A stretch of 64,000 bases of DNA from Caprimulgus europaeus (Eukaryota > Chordata > Aves > Caprimulgiformes > Caprimulgidae). The notes beneath the pieces were generated by a model. The model worked only from the letters and a program-made list of their open reading frames with translations. It ran no database searches and was not told the DNA's origin. Below are positions 41,561-55,000 of this stretch, piece by piece (within the stretch, counting starts at the first letter, position 1; every line of letters starts with the position of its first letter). Location of the stretch: NCBI GenBank assembly GCA_907165065.1, contig OU015541.1, forward strand, positions 5,084,001 through 5,148,000, written 5' to 3'. Both the position numbers and the translations under genes were made by a program.

Positions 41561-44500
41561 ATCTGAAAAAAAATCCCGTAATTTGCCTGAAAACGGCAGC
41601 CAGGGCGCTAGTTCCTCTCTCCCTCCGCAGGACCTACCCGCGCCCGCACGAATACCTGGAGGTCTCGGCCCTCCCCGAGAGCTGGGACTGGAGGAACGTG
41701 AACGGCATCAACTACGCCAGCACCACTCGGAACCAGCACATCCCGCAGTACTGCGGGTCCTGCTGGGCCCACGGCAGCACCAGCGCTTTGGCAGGTACGC
41801 GGTGCTACCAGGGGCTGTGCGCTACCCGCTCACCCGCCACGCTCCTGCCTCCCGGGAGCTGGTATTTTGGGAAGCAAAGGAAGTTCATTGTCTGCTTACA
41901 GCATAGCTGGTGTAAAGAGGTGCCAAATTACTGCAGTGACTAATGCAGCAAAAACCGAGGTTGAGATGTCTGTGAATACGCTGGGAATAGCAGGAAATCC
42001 CAAGCTGAAGGCAAGGAGGTTTGGTCTCAGAAGAGAAAGCAATCAGTGAGGCTTTTCCTACCCTCTCAAAAATCATGCAAGTGGGAACACTGTCGCAGTT
42101 AGAAAGCTGTCTGCAGAGGGAATGCAGTCAAAGCTCCTGCCAGGCTGCTGCTTAGGGCCTGGAGTCACAGAATCTCTTTGGTTCAGAGTCCAGAACTGGC
42201 TTTTCCGCCTTCTTCTTGGAGGCGTGGTGATGGTAACAGCAGATACATAAGCAGTTATCATGTCTCCTTCCCTTTTTGGTACCTCAGCCTGCTGTGCTGC
42301 ATCTGTGGCAGCAAGGGGTTGTTCCAGGGATACCTGGATATGAGGAAACAAAAGAAGTTGCCTCTCCTGGGAAGGGCCCCCAGGGTATTAGCTTCAAGAG
42401 TACTGTCATTGAAATGAACTGGCTGCCACAGCATACAGAGAAATCTAGTTTCAGCAGATATCTATCAGTCTTTTTCTTGGGAAAAGGGAAGTAGGGGTTT
42501 GCTTCAGTTGGATAAATAGTTTCTCTAGAGAATAGATGATGATCTACATGCAACAACAGTAACATACTGCAGTTCTGTTTGCATAGTGAGGCTGCAAGAG
42601 GATTAACTGTGAAGGAGAAAGAGGAAACTGTGAGAAATGGGAACACAATGCAGGTGTGTGAGCAGACAGCAAGAATTGTAAAGGATCAGTTCTTAACCAG
42701 TGCAAGAACACAGACATGTATGAAACCTGCCCTGATGTAGTGAAGTACTAGGACAGATAAAATACAGTTACATAACTGATTAAAACTTAATTGTGTATGC
42801 AGGTATGTGTGTTTTTGTAAAAGGTTGATTTTAAAAATCAGGATTTTTTTCTTAACTGCTGTGCATAGTTAAAGCATTCATTCCTTCTCTCGCTGCTGGA
42901 AGACTAGGCTGGGATAATGCCTCCCAGTTCTGTCAAGGATAGTTGAATGTTGTTAGTACTAATAGGATTAAAAGTACCACAGTGGCATCAGTTAAGACTG
43001 TTAAGACACTGTGAGAAGCGGTTTAAAAATACTCATCAGGAAGCTTTTCTGCCAAGTAAGCTAGCTGTTTGACAAAATAAGGCAGCAGGGTGGCAATGCC
43101 TGTCTGAGATGGCAGGATAACAGTGAGATGTTGACATAACAGCGAGGATATACTTCTGAAAGCTTTTCCTTGCTTTAAATTTGTGAAGACTCCCGCAGAG
43201 GCACAGACCTGGGCTGCATGGGTTTATGCATAAACCTTTACTCCTGTAAAAGAGGCTAGTGGGAGCTGGTGTTACGATATGTATTTGAAAACTCTCTGCT
43301 GTCAAAGCCAGGAAAGAGATCTGGAAGTTTTCAGAAGCTGTGACTTGAATTAAGAGGTCTAGAGCACTTCAAGGCTTTAAACAGATCTTACTCATCTGCA
43401 TATTTTTGCTGAGTTTTCAGTGGAAAAGAATTCTAAATGGAAACCCACAATAATGACAACTCAGCCTGCTGATATGAGTTAGATCATGCTATGTGCCTCA
43501 CTGTCCACAGCAGAGGCTCTTCCAACCACAAGTGCTGTTGCCTGCAGTTACAGGTTCAATTAAGTAGATAAGTAGTTTTAACACTAGTTGCAACATGTAG
43601 CCACCCATGTATTCCACTAATGAAAACCAATTTCTCATCCTTACAGATCGAATCAACATAAAGAGAAAAGGTGCATGGCCCTCTGCCTACCTCTCTGTTC
43701 AGAATGTGATTGATTGTGCTAATGCAGGATCCTGTGAAGGTGGAGACCACTCAGGTGTTTGGATGTATGCCCATGACCATGGCATTCCAGATGAGACCTG
43801 CAACAACTACCAAGCTAAGGATCAAAGTACGATGCCCATTTGCTTTGCTGTAAGGCTTCATCCCAGGTTTAGAAGATCTTAATATAAAAAAAGTTATTTT
43901 CTGGGTTTTCAGTGTACTGATCCCTGCCTTTCAGTGTAGTATGAGCTGTTTGACTGACAGAACAGGTTTTCTTTACCAGCTTCTCTGTGTCTTCTTAACC
44001 AGACAGCATAGTATTAAATCATGCCCAGACAAGTTTGCACAGATAAATTGTTTAAACTTAATCCCTTAACTCTGTGATATACAATCTCTAATGTACTGAA
44101 ATATTTACAAGTGTCTCCTCAAGCTAAACAAAGGAGAAATGTAACCTTTGTCTGTTCATGTATGACTGGAATAATTTCTGTATCTATAAAGAAACACATC
44201 TGAAACATATCCTTGGCAAAGCACTTATGCCTACATAGCAAAGAATAGTAACTAATGATTGCAGAGACTTTAAATGTTGCTTCCAGAAAGGAATTCAGTT
44301 CACCAGAGAGAGTATGTATTAGTAATTAAGTTAGTTAATTTCTGCCTCAAATAAGTTAAAAGGAAAAAAAGCTTAGTATGATCTCATTAATTAACTTGAA
44401 GAAAAGCATTCTCTTGCAGCGATAATCTCACTTTTGTTTTGTAGAGTGTAAGAAGTTTAACCAGTGTGGAACTTGTGTCACTTTTGGAGAATGCCATGTG

Positions 44501-45600
44501 ATAAAGAACTACACACTCTGGAAAGTTGCTGACTATGGGTCTGTCAGTGGAAGAGAAAAAATGATGGCAGAAATTTATACTAATGGACCAATTAGGTAAA
44601 AAAAAAAATTGAATGGTAAAAAGTGTTTATCTATTGGTAATACTGGGACTGAGGTACTTGAAACTCATTCTAATGACTGAAGTGTACTTCTCCACTCTAT
44701 CACATGTTAGCAGCTCTCCTCTAATGCAGACTTCAGCTTGTTTGTAGATAAATTGAGCTTTGAAGTAAAAATACAAGAAAACCAAATTTTTATTTTTTTA
44801 TTTTTTTTTTAGCCAGGCCCTGCACTGACCCTTTTGTATAAAATGCTTTCTCTGTTTTATTACAGCTGTGGCATAATGGCTACTGAAAAGCTGGATGCTT
44901 ACACTGGAGGGCTTTATACAGAGTACAACCCCTCGCCTGCGGTGAATCACATTGTATCTGTGGCTGGCTGGGGCGTAGAAAATGGGACAGAATACTGGAT
45001 TGTTCGTAACTCATGGGGTGAACCCTGGGTAAGGAAACAGGGGAACAAACATGTTTGCAGAATGACTTTAGAGGAAAGGTGAGGCTTTTCCACTTGTGAA
45101 CAGGAAGCTGCAAAGCTAGCCTGTAGGTAGGAAAAGTAAAACTTCCTTTGGACTAGGCATTAAAAAATGAAATCTGATGTGAAGAGAAGGATATTCAGCC
45201 AAAGTTACCTGAGTAATGTCAACTCAGTCCCAAATGCTACCCTTCTGTGGATGTGCAGCTCCTGTTAGGGCAGCTGTAAATTACATACTTGGATAGATAA
45301 GGAGGATGTAAATTCACCAAAGCAGACTGCCCTGTTAAACAAGGCTGCCCTGTGAGCCCAGTGTTATACTTGAGTGACTCCCCCCATTCACTTGTAAATC
45401 ATTCATATTTGGAAGTCAGAACAGACTTGGCATATATTTTATGTAGTTATGTTTTCTAATTCACAATGCAAGTTAACTCTTTACAGGGTGAAAGAGGGTG
45501 GCTGAGAATTGTGACAAGTGCATATAAAGGTGGAAGAGGAGCAGAGTACAACCTTGCTATTGAAGAGGACTGTGCATATGGAGATCCTGTACTACCCTGA
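41049..45600 (+). CDS. CTSZ: Cathepsin Z (cathepsin X) precursor, six exons
   Basis: This is a lysosomal papain-family (C1) cysteine carboxypeptidase. Coding exons are 41049–41188, 41631–41794, 43647–43826, 44445–44595, 44866–45028 and 45487–45600, joining to 912 nt (303 aa), the family length. Residues 1–25 form a signal peptide with a Leu-rich core. The short propeptide contains Cys35, the family cysteine that blocks the active site. [13 protein letters not shown] at 82–94 holds the HIP mini-loop specific to this enzyme and catalytic Cys91. His240 ([10 protein letters not shown]) and Asn260 (NSWGEPW) complete the site. NYT at 183 and NGT at 251 are glycosylation sequons. An in-frame ATG at 40812 would bury the signal peptide behind 79 residues, so 41049 is preferred. 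The propeptide lacks the RGD seen in human. Confidence 0.97.
41503..41512. promoter_or_regulatory. CTSZ: CLEAR (TFEB/TFE3) palindrome in CTSZ intron 1
   Basis: The sequence GTCACGTGAC matches the full 10-bp CLEAR element used by TFEB/TFE3 to switch on lysosomal genes. It lies in the CpG island, 454 bp downstream of the CTSZ start codon and within intron 1. The sequence match is direct; its use is inferred from the lysosomal role of the gene. Confidence 0.65.
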
Positions 45601-45752
45601 TTCTATATTGTACACCTTTCTGTTTAGGAACTACTTTGTTTGGAAGCTTCCCAGCACAACCTTTTTCTGTTTAAAGAATGGTAGTCTAAAACTCTTTCAC
45701 AGTTCAACACCATCAGGCAGTTCTGCAAAATTAGCACAGACACCATCTTCAA

Positions 45753-45763
45753 AATAAAATAAA
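45753..45763 (+). terminator. CTSZ: CTSZ poly(A) signal
   Basis: Two overlapping AATAAA hexamers (45753–45758 and 45758–45763) lie about 155 nt after the CTSZ stop and are the likely 3' end. A further AATAAA at 46418–46423 could give a longer form. Confidence 0.7.
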
Positions 45764-45779
45764 TACAGAACTGCTTTTA

Positions 45780-48150
45780 GATAATTACTTACAATTTTAA
45801 AAAAGTAACTTACCCAAGAAGAAGTTGTGTGCCTTGATGCACAGTATTTAAATCATATTGACTTAACAGAAACTGTATATGTAAATCTCTATTTTTTTAA
45901 AATGCAAATGATGTAGACAAACTGGGAAGGAAAAAGTATACTCAATATTTGGGTTTAGAGCTTATATTAAATTCTCTGACAGTATTGAGCAAATATCATG
46001 TCAACAGTGATGCAGATGAAAAACAAAGTTAAGTCTGGATATGATATATTTAAGACACTAAATCCTGTGGTGTTTCCTTGGCCTCCTGGTAAAATAGCAT
46101 TGTTGGAAGTCTCATACAATGCAGTTGCTTTTATCCAACCAAAATGATACAACAGGAATTACCCTGGTCAAAAGACAAAGTCTAAACACTTCTTAGTTTT
46201 TTAATTAGTCTTGCCTTTGCTCAAGTTCCTTGCTTTTAGTATTCGATCAGCTGTGCCATTTTTCTCCTAAAGAGGCAAAGTATAATTTGCCACAACCCAG
46301 AACTGTTCACTAATTTGAAAAAAGGTAACAAATTCCTTTCCTTAAAACTGAGCCAGTTACTAAGTGGCAAATCAGTGCCATATCAAGTATTATGAACTGG
46401 CATTGTTAATTGCATTTAATAAACAGACTTTTTCTCTTACATGACTGTATGTGTATTATAAGAGCTCATTATGGTTTTGGTTGTCTTCTATTGTTGTACC
46501 TAACATGCAGTTTCAATGTGGCAGAGTAGCTACCCAAAGCTCACCCAGGACAGTACTGCTTTCACTGGATGTTCTCTTCTGAAAGGGTTGGACTATGAAC
46601 TATGATCATTCAAACAACAATTCAAGTTAAATTATACTACCTTTACCCACACTGGAGATTAAGAGAAGCTAGAAGGAAGCATCCAGCTTCAACAAGCAAG
46701 GGAAAGAAGAGTCATTCAGAGGTGAAACATCACTTTTAAGTGTAAATCTCCAAAACCTCTCATAAATCAAACCAACCTGTGAATTAAGCCTCACTCAAAC
46801 CTGTAAATTAAAGGTTTTTTTAGGAGTGCAGAAGAGGAAAAAGGGTATTTCCAGAAACTGTCTCTATTATCTGCTACCCCCCAACTGGTAGTTTCTGCAA
46901 CTTACCTTGGCCTTATCTATGAAAGAAAGAAGTCTGCTCCTAATCAGAAGGTGAGTTTGTCTGAACAGTGAAGACTCATAAAAGATTAAGATGCCTAGTA
47001 TCCAGGATGAAGTGCTATTGTGATCATGAGACTTCAAACAGCACAGCTTTTAGTAGTCACAGTGAGAACATGTTTTAGATGTGAGGTTAGGCCATATTCC
47101 AGTAGGCTAGGAGACTCCAAAGACTGAGTTTTGTGGTTGATGCAGGCCCAGTTTTGGCTTTATACATACAAGAATCAGTCTAATCATGAGGTGTTTATCT
47201 CACTCACCCACTATTCAAGCTTCCCACAGCAAAATGACTCCATAGTGCCCGTAAGGATTCATTCTGCCAAGCTGCAGCGTACACTGTAACTTAAGTTCCA
47301 TCAAGGTATGAACACAGTAGTATGACAGTACTGATCACAGCATCATGGAAGTTTTAACTAGTTAAAAATAACCTGTGTGGGTAAGTAAGTACAGCAGAAC
47401 TTGAGTGTTTAGAAGAAGCAACACCAAGCTTGAATACAGAGGAAAGCAAAAGTATTATTTGTTTGAACAGCTAGCAAATTTGCAACACACAGGAACAAAC
47501 TGATCTTGATTATCAGTAAAAGATGACACATGAGGCAGGGCTACATCCTAACATTAGGATCTATAGGCTGAATTGTTTTTGCAGATAATGCCACAAAGAA
47601 AGGAAGTCAGGCTACCAAAAGCCAAACTTGTATGCTAATTCTACTTAAAATATTTGAAAAGTCAGTTTCATGCAAGTTTAAACAGTCAGAGTTAGCCAGA
47701 AGGGTAGTGCATCTTCCATTCAAAGAGATGCAAAGAAGTTCAGAACAGCTTTTACCCCTTTCAGGCTGTGCTGTTAGTTGATTAGAGCACTGTGGAATAT
47801 TTATGTGAGGGACACAGCTGAGCAAAGGGTAGATGCACTCCTTTTTAAAAGGAGTATTTGAGTGGCTGGTATCCTAAGAATTATCATGGTAGCTTATAGT
47901 TCCCATTCATGAATCACTAACAAAAGAGAAGAATAAAGTTATTTCCTTTTTAAATGGACTTAAAATGTCACTGTCTTTAAGAAAGCAGGTTCTTCAGAAA
48001 ACATGTGCTTGGAAAAGCCCAATAGGCTTGTCTATACCCCTGACATTTAAACAAATAGTATGTGCTTGTAGAAAGAGAAATCCAGCCTGATGAACAGAAA
48101 GAAAGAGGGATCTAAATGAAACTTTGAAATAAATCTCTGGAAAAGAAAAA
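45780..48150. other. Spacer between convergent CTSZ and NELFCD
   Basis: AT-rich DNA with only short open frames. It may include a long CTSZ 3' UTR on the plus strand. No gene or named repeat is seen. Confidence 0.55.
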
Positions 48151-48153
48151 GCC

Positions 48154-49076
48154 TTTATTTAAAGGTAATTTATAATCTAGGGTGTATTCCCCACTGTTTG
48201 GCATTCACCAGGACATATTAGAGATAAGTATAAAAACCAAGCCACGAGAAGCAGCAATGAGATTCCTGCACACACTCATATTTTTGGACAGCAGTGGAAT
48301 TCTGACATGGTAATGAAACTTACCAGTAACATTTGGTGCATCTATTTAACAAAAAATAGATTCTGAAAGATAACACACTCACATAGGATTCATCTGTTAA
48401 TACAAAACTAACTTTGATTGTTACAACTCTACTTGTGTTACACAAAATGTTGTTTGGTCTTTTGGGGATTTTGTTTGGTTTTGTGGGTTTTTTTACATAG
48501 CAGTACATAGGTAGGATGTTTAGAATTCTAATATAATACAAAGGTGAGAAAGAGGCATTGTCACTTCTCTGCAGCACAGAGCTAATCACACAAATCCCTT
48601 TTTTACAACTCACAATATCAAAAACAAGAGCATACAAGATTTAGTCTTCAGAGAACCACCTGCAAAGTGGTTTTTTGTAGGAAGTACCTTCCCCATTCTT
48701 CAGGTTTTGCATATTACACAAAGAATCAGTGACAAATTCGGCAAGTAACCAAAATAGCATTATTTGAAATAAATCTATTTCTCTCCTGCTATCCCCTTCA
48801 GAATATTCAGATTTACACTGATTTGTGCAGCAACAGAAAATCCTTCAGTATTATTCCATTTTCCAAAGTACATTCACAGTCCTGTGATACTGAAGCTCAA
48901 GGTCACCATGCAAGTCAATCAAATGCCCTTCAGCCCTTTCTTCCTTGTTTTGGTTTTTTTTTTGTGATGGGGTGTGGGGGGTTTCTTTGTTTTTTCTGCT
49001 GTGTTGCCCAGTTATAGGGCCTTACTGGTGGAGAGCATGGCAAAGTAGTGATCACGTTCTTGATATTTTCCACTGC
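48154..49076 (-). terminator. NELFCD: NELFCD 3' UTR with candidate poly(A) signal
   Basis: Downstream of the stop at 49077, the first AATAAA on the minus strand is the complement of 48154–48159, giving a 3' UTR of about 0.9 kb. GT-rich low-complexity tracts (plus-strand view) lie at about 48445–48500 and 48945–49000. Confidence 0.5.
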
Positions 49077-52000
49077 TTAGTTCATCATAATAAAGTTAGA
49101 TTTGCAATGAGCTTAAAAGAAAAAAATTAAAGAAAGTGTTCAGTACATTACTCTGATTTATCTGTTTGCCTGTGGATTTCTGTATTTTATAACTAATTAG
49201 GATTTTAGGTATGGACAGACATTTTTGTTTTAGGATATAAGTGCATTATGACAGACTACTTCCCTTCCTATCCTTTCCTTACTACAGTGCTTGTAGTAAG
49301 GAAAGGATAGTAAAAAGCAGTATTTGTCTCCAAGTTCCTTACTGCTACCCAGACATTCTTGATTAAAGGAAAAAAGCTAAATGCAGGCCCCTGAAAGGGA
49401 AGTTATCTGTGAAAATATCTGGCAGGCATTCCTTTTTTTAGCAATCCTCCTCCTAAACATTATTTACAAATTATAACAAGTACCAAAGGAAGCAGTTATG
49501 CAATGAATAAATGTGACTTACCTATAAATTCAGTGACAGGATCATGTTCTCCTTCTGTTTTAATAGTACCTGCAATACTTTCATTCTCCAAGATTGGAAG
49601 AAAGAGCTGTACAAAGTCTGAGGTATATGGAGGAGCAATCACATCCAGCACCTGGAACAGCAGACGAAAAAAGGATTCTTCTTCCAGTTAGAGGGGTAGT
49701 AGGGACAATATTTAATCCACAATATGAATTGTGAATTAAATCTTGAAAGCATACAAGTAATTGCACTTAAGACCTCTTTTTCTCCATACAAGTAATTAAT
49801 AAGGTATTCTGTGGTACTCTACCCAGTACCTTGATGCTTTCAGACGTGAGGAGTCAGTAGGACTAAGTCACATCCCAGTGGGTACTGATACTACATACGT
49901 TGCTCAAAATCTGATCTCAGATCTTAATTCTTTTTTAATCTGAGGCAAGCTGATTTAATATCCAAACATATATAATTGATATTAAAGTTTGTATGTTAGT
50001 AAAACACAACTTTTGCTGCTGACCTCTGTAACAAAATATCTGATGAGAGAGAGATCTGTATCTAGCTTCTCCAGGCATTTGCGGATATAGCTGACAACAG
50101 GTAGGACATATCCCCGACTGAGTAAGTGCACCATTCTATCCAGGAGAGTCTTCTTCAGTTCCAGCTGATGGCACGGGTTAGGGGGTAGAGGAGGGGAAAA
50201 AACCAACAGATTAGAACTTCCCCTCAAAAGTGTGCAATTTTGACTGCTCATTCTTATTGACTCAATAACTATGTTACTTTTTAACCATGACCATATTCCT
50301 AAATTAAACTCAAAACTCCAGTGACAGCAAAACCTGTTATCTAGGACAAGCATGACTAATGTGAAGGAACACAAATACTGAATCCTTTGAGAATCACCTG
50401 CTCCATTACATCAAGCTGTGAATGTTCTGTTTCAAAGAGCTTGACAAGAAGTTGTAGAACTTGGGGATGAAGAAGTTGATGGCACGTACTGATCTGCAAA
50501 CAAGACAGGAAAGTCAGATCCTCAGAACTTTAATTGAAAAACCAATGCACTAGTCTTTATTAGACAAATTTACATTAATGTTCAGTGCCAGATGTAAATT
50601 CTTTTAGAAAAGTATTCCAGTTTCTTTCTTTGATGCTTATGGTTTCCTAGTGTAAATAATGCTAAGACAACAAAACCAAATAATTAACTCCAAATAGAAA
50701 CAGATTAATCTCTGTATATTTACAGACTTACTGAAAGTGATAGGCATCTGGGGAACTGGAGGTACTACCAGTTACAAGCATCAAAAATGTTTTTACTCTC
50801 CAGCAAGATTTTACATACCTCATCCAGTAATGCCAGATGAACTGGAGTGTGATCAGTCTGCAGCTGGAAGTATCGTGGTTCTGACACTGTCCAATCCACC
50901 CACTTCAATACACCCATTGCCACCACTGGGAATCTACAAAAACAGAGATCACTTTAGCACAGAAGTACTAAAAAAAAAAAAGAAAAGAAAACCAAAAAAC
51001 CCCACAAAAAAACCCCAAACAAAAAACCTCTCAATATATATATTTTTTTAAATACTCTACAAAGACATTCCCTGCTCAGTAAAATACAAGAATTAGGCAA
51101 AAAAACCTATGTACATTCAAGTTTGTTCCAGTTTATTTAATATCTGCTATTTCATACTTTAAGAGGAGAAAAAAGGACACATCTATTGCTAGGAAGGCTT
51201 TATTAGGAAGACAAAGTGGCAGAAAAAAGCATGTTCTGTGACACAAGAAAGACAAGTTGTCAGTGAAAGACAGAATTTATGTCCTCATGAGATTCCAAAG
51301 AGTCAGATGGACAATTCTGAGAGCTGCTTTCAGACCACAACTTCACGTATGCTACAGTGAGGATGTTCTCACAGAGTAGCCCACAAAGACACCTCCCTTT
51401 AGCAGTACTGCCTCTCCTAAACAACATTTTCCTTCCAACAATTGAAGCTCTCTGCTCACCTGATGCACTGATATAGAGTGCTCAGTTCTGCAACCAACTC
51501 GGATGCTCCTTTGTTCTCATTGCAACACAGATTGTGAACAGTTTCAATAGCTTTTGAAGTTGACTTGAGTTCATCCTTGTTTATGCTGACTCTCTTGTTC
51601 TGGAAAATTGCAGAGTTTGAATGCAAGAGTTGTGAATATACAGGATGGCTTTGGTTATTTAAGGAAAGGAATTTTAACCTGCAGTAAGCCAAAGATTACA
51701 TTGTGTTTTCAAAATTTAGACTCAAATGCAAGTTTCAGAAGAGCCAAGTATCAATGAGTTGAAGTACAAGGATGTTTGCTTTATTTAACTCCCTAAAAAT
51801 TACTTTATCTGCTTCATAGAATTGAATCCTTCTTCCCTGGAAAAAGCACATATGGTTCTAGCAGCACAGAACTGCTAATGATAACCTTTGTGGGGAGGCA
51901 GGGGAAGAGAGAAAAAACAGTCAGTGCATTGAAGACTTTTAGAGTACTATTTCACCACCAGGATCTAAATTTTTTAGTCATTTCAGCTGAAGACAGAAAC

Positions 52001-55000
52001 ATGACATATTAAAATAAGTAAATCAATCTGAATACATTATTTTAATCTGAGCTACTTCACCACCACATTTTCTTCAGCACAGTCAGGCCACTGTAGGTAA
52101 AAATAATGTTATTCACCGAACTGAACATTACCTTTTTCCACATCTCTACTACACTAGCTGCATAAGCCAGTATGTGAATATATTTATGTTTATGGTCCTG
52201 GTTGATCTTAGCACCTGGCTTAAACAATGACTGCATGAAGAGGTCCAGAAAGGCAGGTACTCGAATCTGTGAAGGAAGTGAATGGTTTATTAGAGCCTGA
52301 GAATTATAAGAGGTGACCAAAAGTAAAATTTGTGCATCTGATATACCTTGCACAGAATGAGATATAATCTCTTTGGATTAGGTTAGACAGCTACACAGAG
52401 TTACACACTAAAGTATCTAAATGCCACCATTTGTTATTAGAATCCACATTAAACAAGTCAGTGAGAAATTTAAATGTGCCACTTACACCTGCTTATAACA
52501 AATTGCTAAACTGGGTGGGTTTTTAAAATTATTTTTTATTTTTGTTAAAAGAAGTTAAATAATTCCTTGCCATCTTTATCTCCTATTGAGAAGTTCTTTA
52601 ATTAATTTAATTATATGTAAAAAGACAATTTGGAATGATTAAAAAAAGCTAATGCAAAACAGACTACAAAGAGTAGTTTCATGTTTAGACATTAACTTAA
52701 AATTATAGAGGGATGAGTCTGAGCGCTAACTTCTATTTTGTGTTGATACAACACTTAGCATAACAAGACCTCATATTTCTGAGTGCTAATGTAACAAAAT
52801 CAAGTTTCAGATATTATAAGGTTATAACTACTAACCAGTTCTACTGGAGGTGGGTCCATGCTTGTAAACATTTTGAACAGGACAGTGATATCCGCTGGAT
52901 TCAGAGCTCCTTTGGACAACATTGCACCAAGAGCTTGACACGCTCGAGGGTAAGAGGCCGCAGTACCCAGCGCTAAAGTGATCTGACTAGCATCATGGCC
53001 TCTAGGTGAAGAGCAAACATACACAGCAACTTACTTTCTTAATCTGGACATATTAGTTTTAGACTCACTGAGTCAGCAGGGCACATCCTATAGAACATAA
53101 GATCTGAGGGCAGAAGCCCTTATCCTGGGTAATTATAGAAGTAGACCTGTGTTTCTTTTGCTCATTTCCAAAATGTTTGTAAAATAATAAAAATATGTAT
53201 TTTTAATGGACAGAAACTTCAGTTCTTTGCTTTTCTTATTTCAGGTCACCCAGTACAGGATATTGAACTTTTCTGTTGTTCTATGAATTGAAGCTTGCTA
53301 CAAGAACTGCTCTATTGCAGCTAAGAGTTCTCCTTTTGCTGGTTAAACGTAATCAAGAATGAGCAAAAGACAGCAGTCTATAGATTATTAATGAAATGTA
53401 AGTCACTGGAATTTAACTCCCACTTACTTCTCATGAGCATATCGCTGAACCTCCTGAGCAATCCGCCTGACAGCTGACCCTCCTTGCTCTTCTTGAGCCA
53501 ATATGGACATCATAGACTGAGCAAAGAGATAGGTGTGCTCTCCATGGCACACCATCTTCTGTAAATGCACACAGGAAGACATGGCTGAATTGAGAACTTG
53601 AGTTTCTTAAATGCCAAAATTGAGAGGAAATTCTATCCTACTTACACTCAGTACTTTCTCTGCAATATTTAAAGAGACAAGTACAAAGCCATTCAAAAGT
53701 CATTATGCTATTTCACAACAAGGAACACGATTCACATGGCAACTTCCACACTGACATGGATGACAAAACAATTATTTTAATTTGCCAGGGGACTGGCTAG
53801 ACTGACCCTTAGATCATGCATTAAATGTGAAAGACAACAGCTCTACCTTCACCTTTTTACAATACATTTAATAAATATAAGAAGTGTCACATAATCAACC
53901 CAAGGAATTCTTGGTCATAGAATGATCAAAAGACAGAAATCTCTACTTTTGAATCTCTTCTGATTTGTATATCCTAACTGGAAAACACTATTTTGTTTCC
54001 ACATAAAAAGGAAAAAAAACAAACAACAAACTTACAGCAAACTCAGGGAGATTTTTTTCGAGGTTTTCTTCTCCTCCATCTAAAATTGTTGCCAGAGATG
54101 TACGCAGGACTCTAGAAAATACTTCTAGTTGCTGACATGCTGTTGAAACACTGGTAATTTCCCCTTGATATCCAGCATCAGATATAAGCTAAAAAACAGG
54201 AACATCACAGAAAACGTGTTTTATCTACATTTATATTTCACCTACCTAACAACTCTAGAAGAACAAACAGAATGCCAGATTTGCCTCTGCACACACTTAT
54301 TGGAATTCACGTTCATCTTTTAGACTACAGAAAAGGAAACCATTAACGATGTAGCAAAAAGAAAGTAGATGATAACATAAGAATACTTCAGAGCACACCA
54401 AGATATATCACATTCTTTCCCTGTCACAGAAACATACAAAATTGACTGAAATGTTCCACTGCACCAGAAATTCAGAATCTCCAAATACAGATTAAAGAAA
54501 AACAAAACAAAACAAAACAACCACACCAACAAGTCCACACCAGCCCCCAACAAAACAAAAACACTCCAGCAAAAGACTCAGAAAGCTATACTTCAAACTG
54601 GGAAACTACACTTAACTACTTACAACTTGGAACACAATTCCTCCCACCAATATGTACTTGTACTGCTCTGACATTTGAAGAAGCAGTATTAGCAGGAACA
54701 CATAAAAGATACAGGCAAGACCACAGCCAATACTTGAAGCTCTTTATGGATATTCTCATTTATTAGACTTGAGTGTACTACCTTCACAGTAAAATTAAGC
54801 ATTAAACAGTCGGGATGGGCTTCTGCCAACTTGTAAAAGAGATCTCGCCATGTTGTATGTGCTATCATCTGCTCAAGCCAGGCTGGAGTCTGAAAAGATC
54901 AGAGCAATAGACAGAAATGTAAGAATATCTAGTTGTCAAGATCATTAACAGTAACCCTTTTACCTCTCAGGAGTCCTCTGAGTTGTTATGTAGGACTTTA

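Noticed and set aside
43607-43882. A 91-codon frame in the CTSZ locus that runs past exon 3
   Set aside because: Only 43647–43826 is coding; the rest is intron read-through on either side.
49982-50374. A 130-codon minus-strand frame in NELFCD
   Set aside because: Its core is exon 13; the ends are intron read-through before the acceptor at 50165 and after the donor at 50023.
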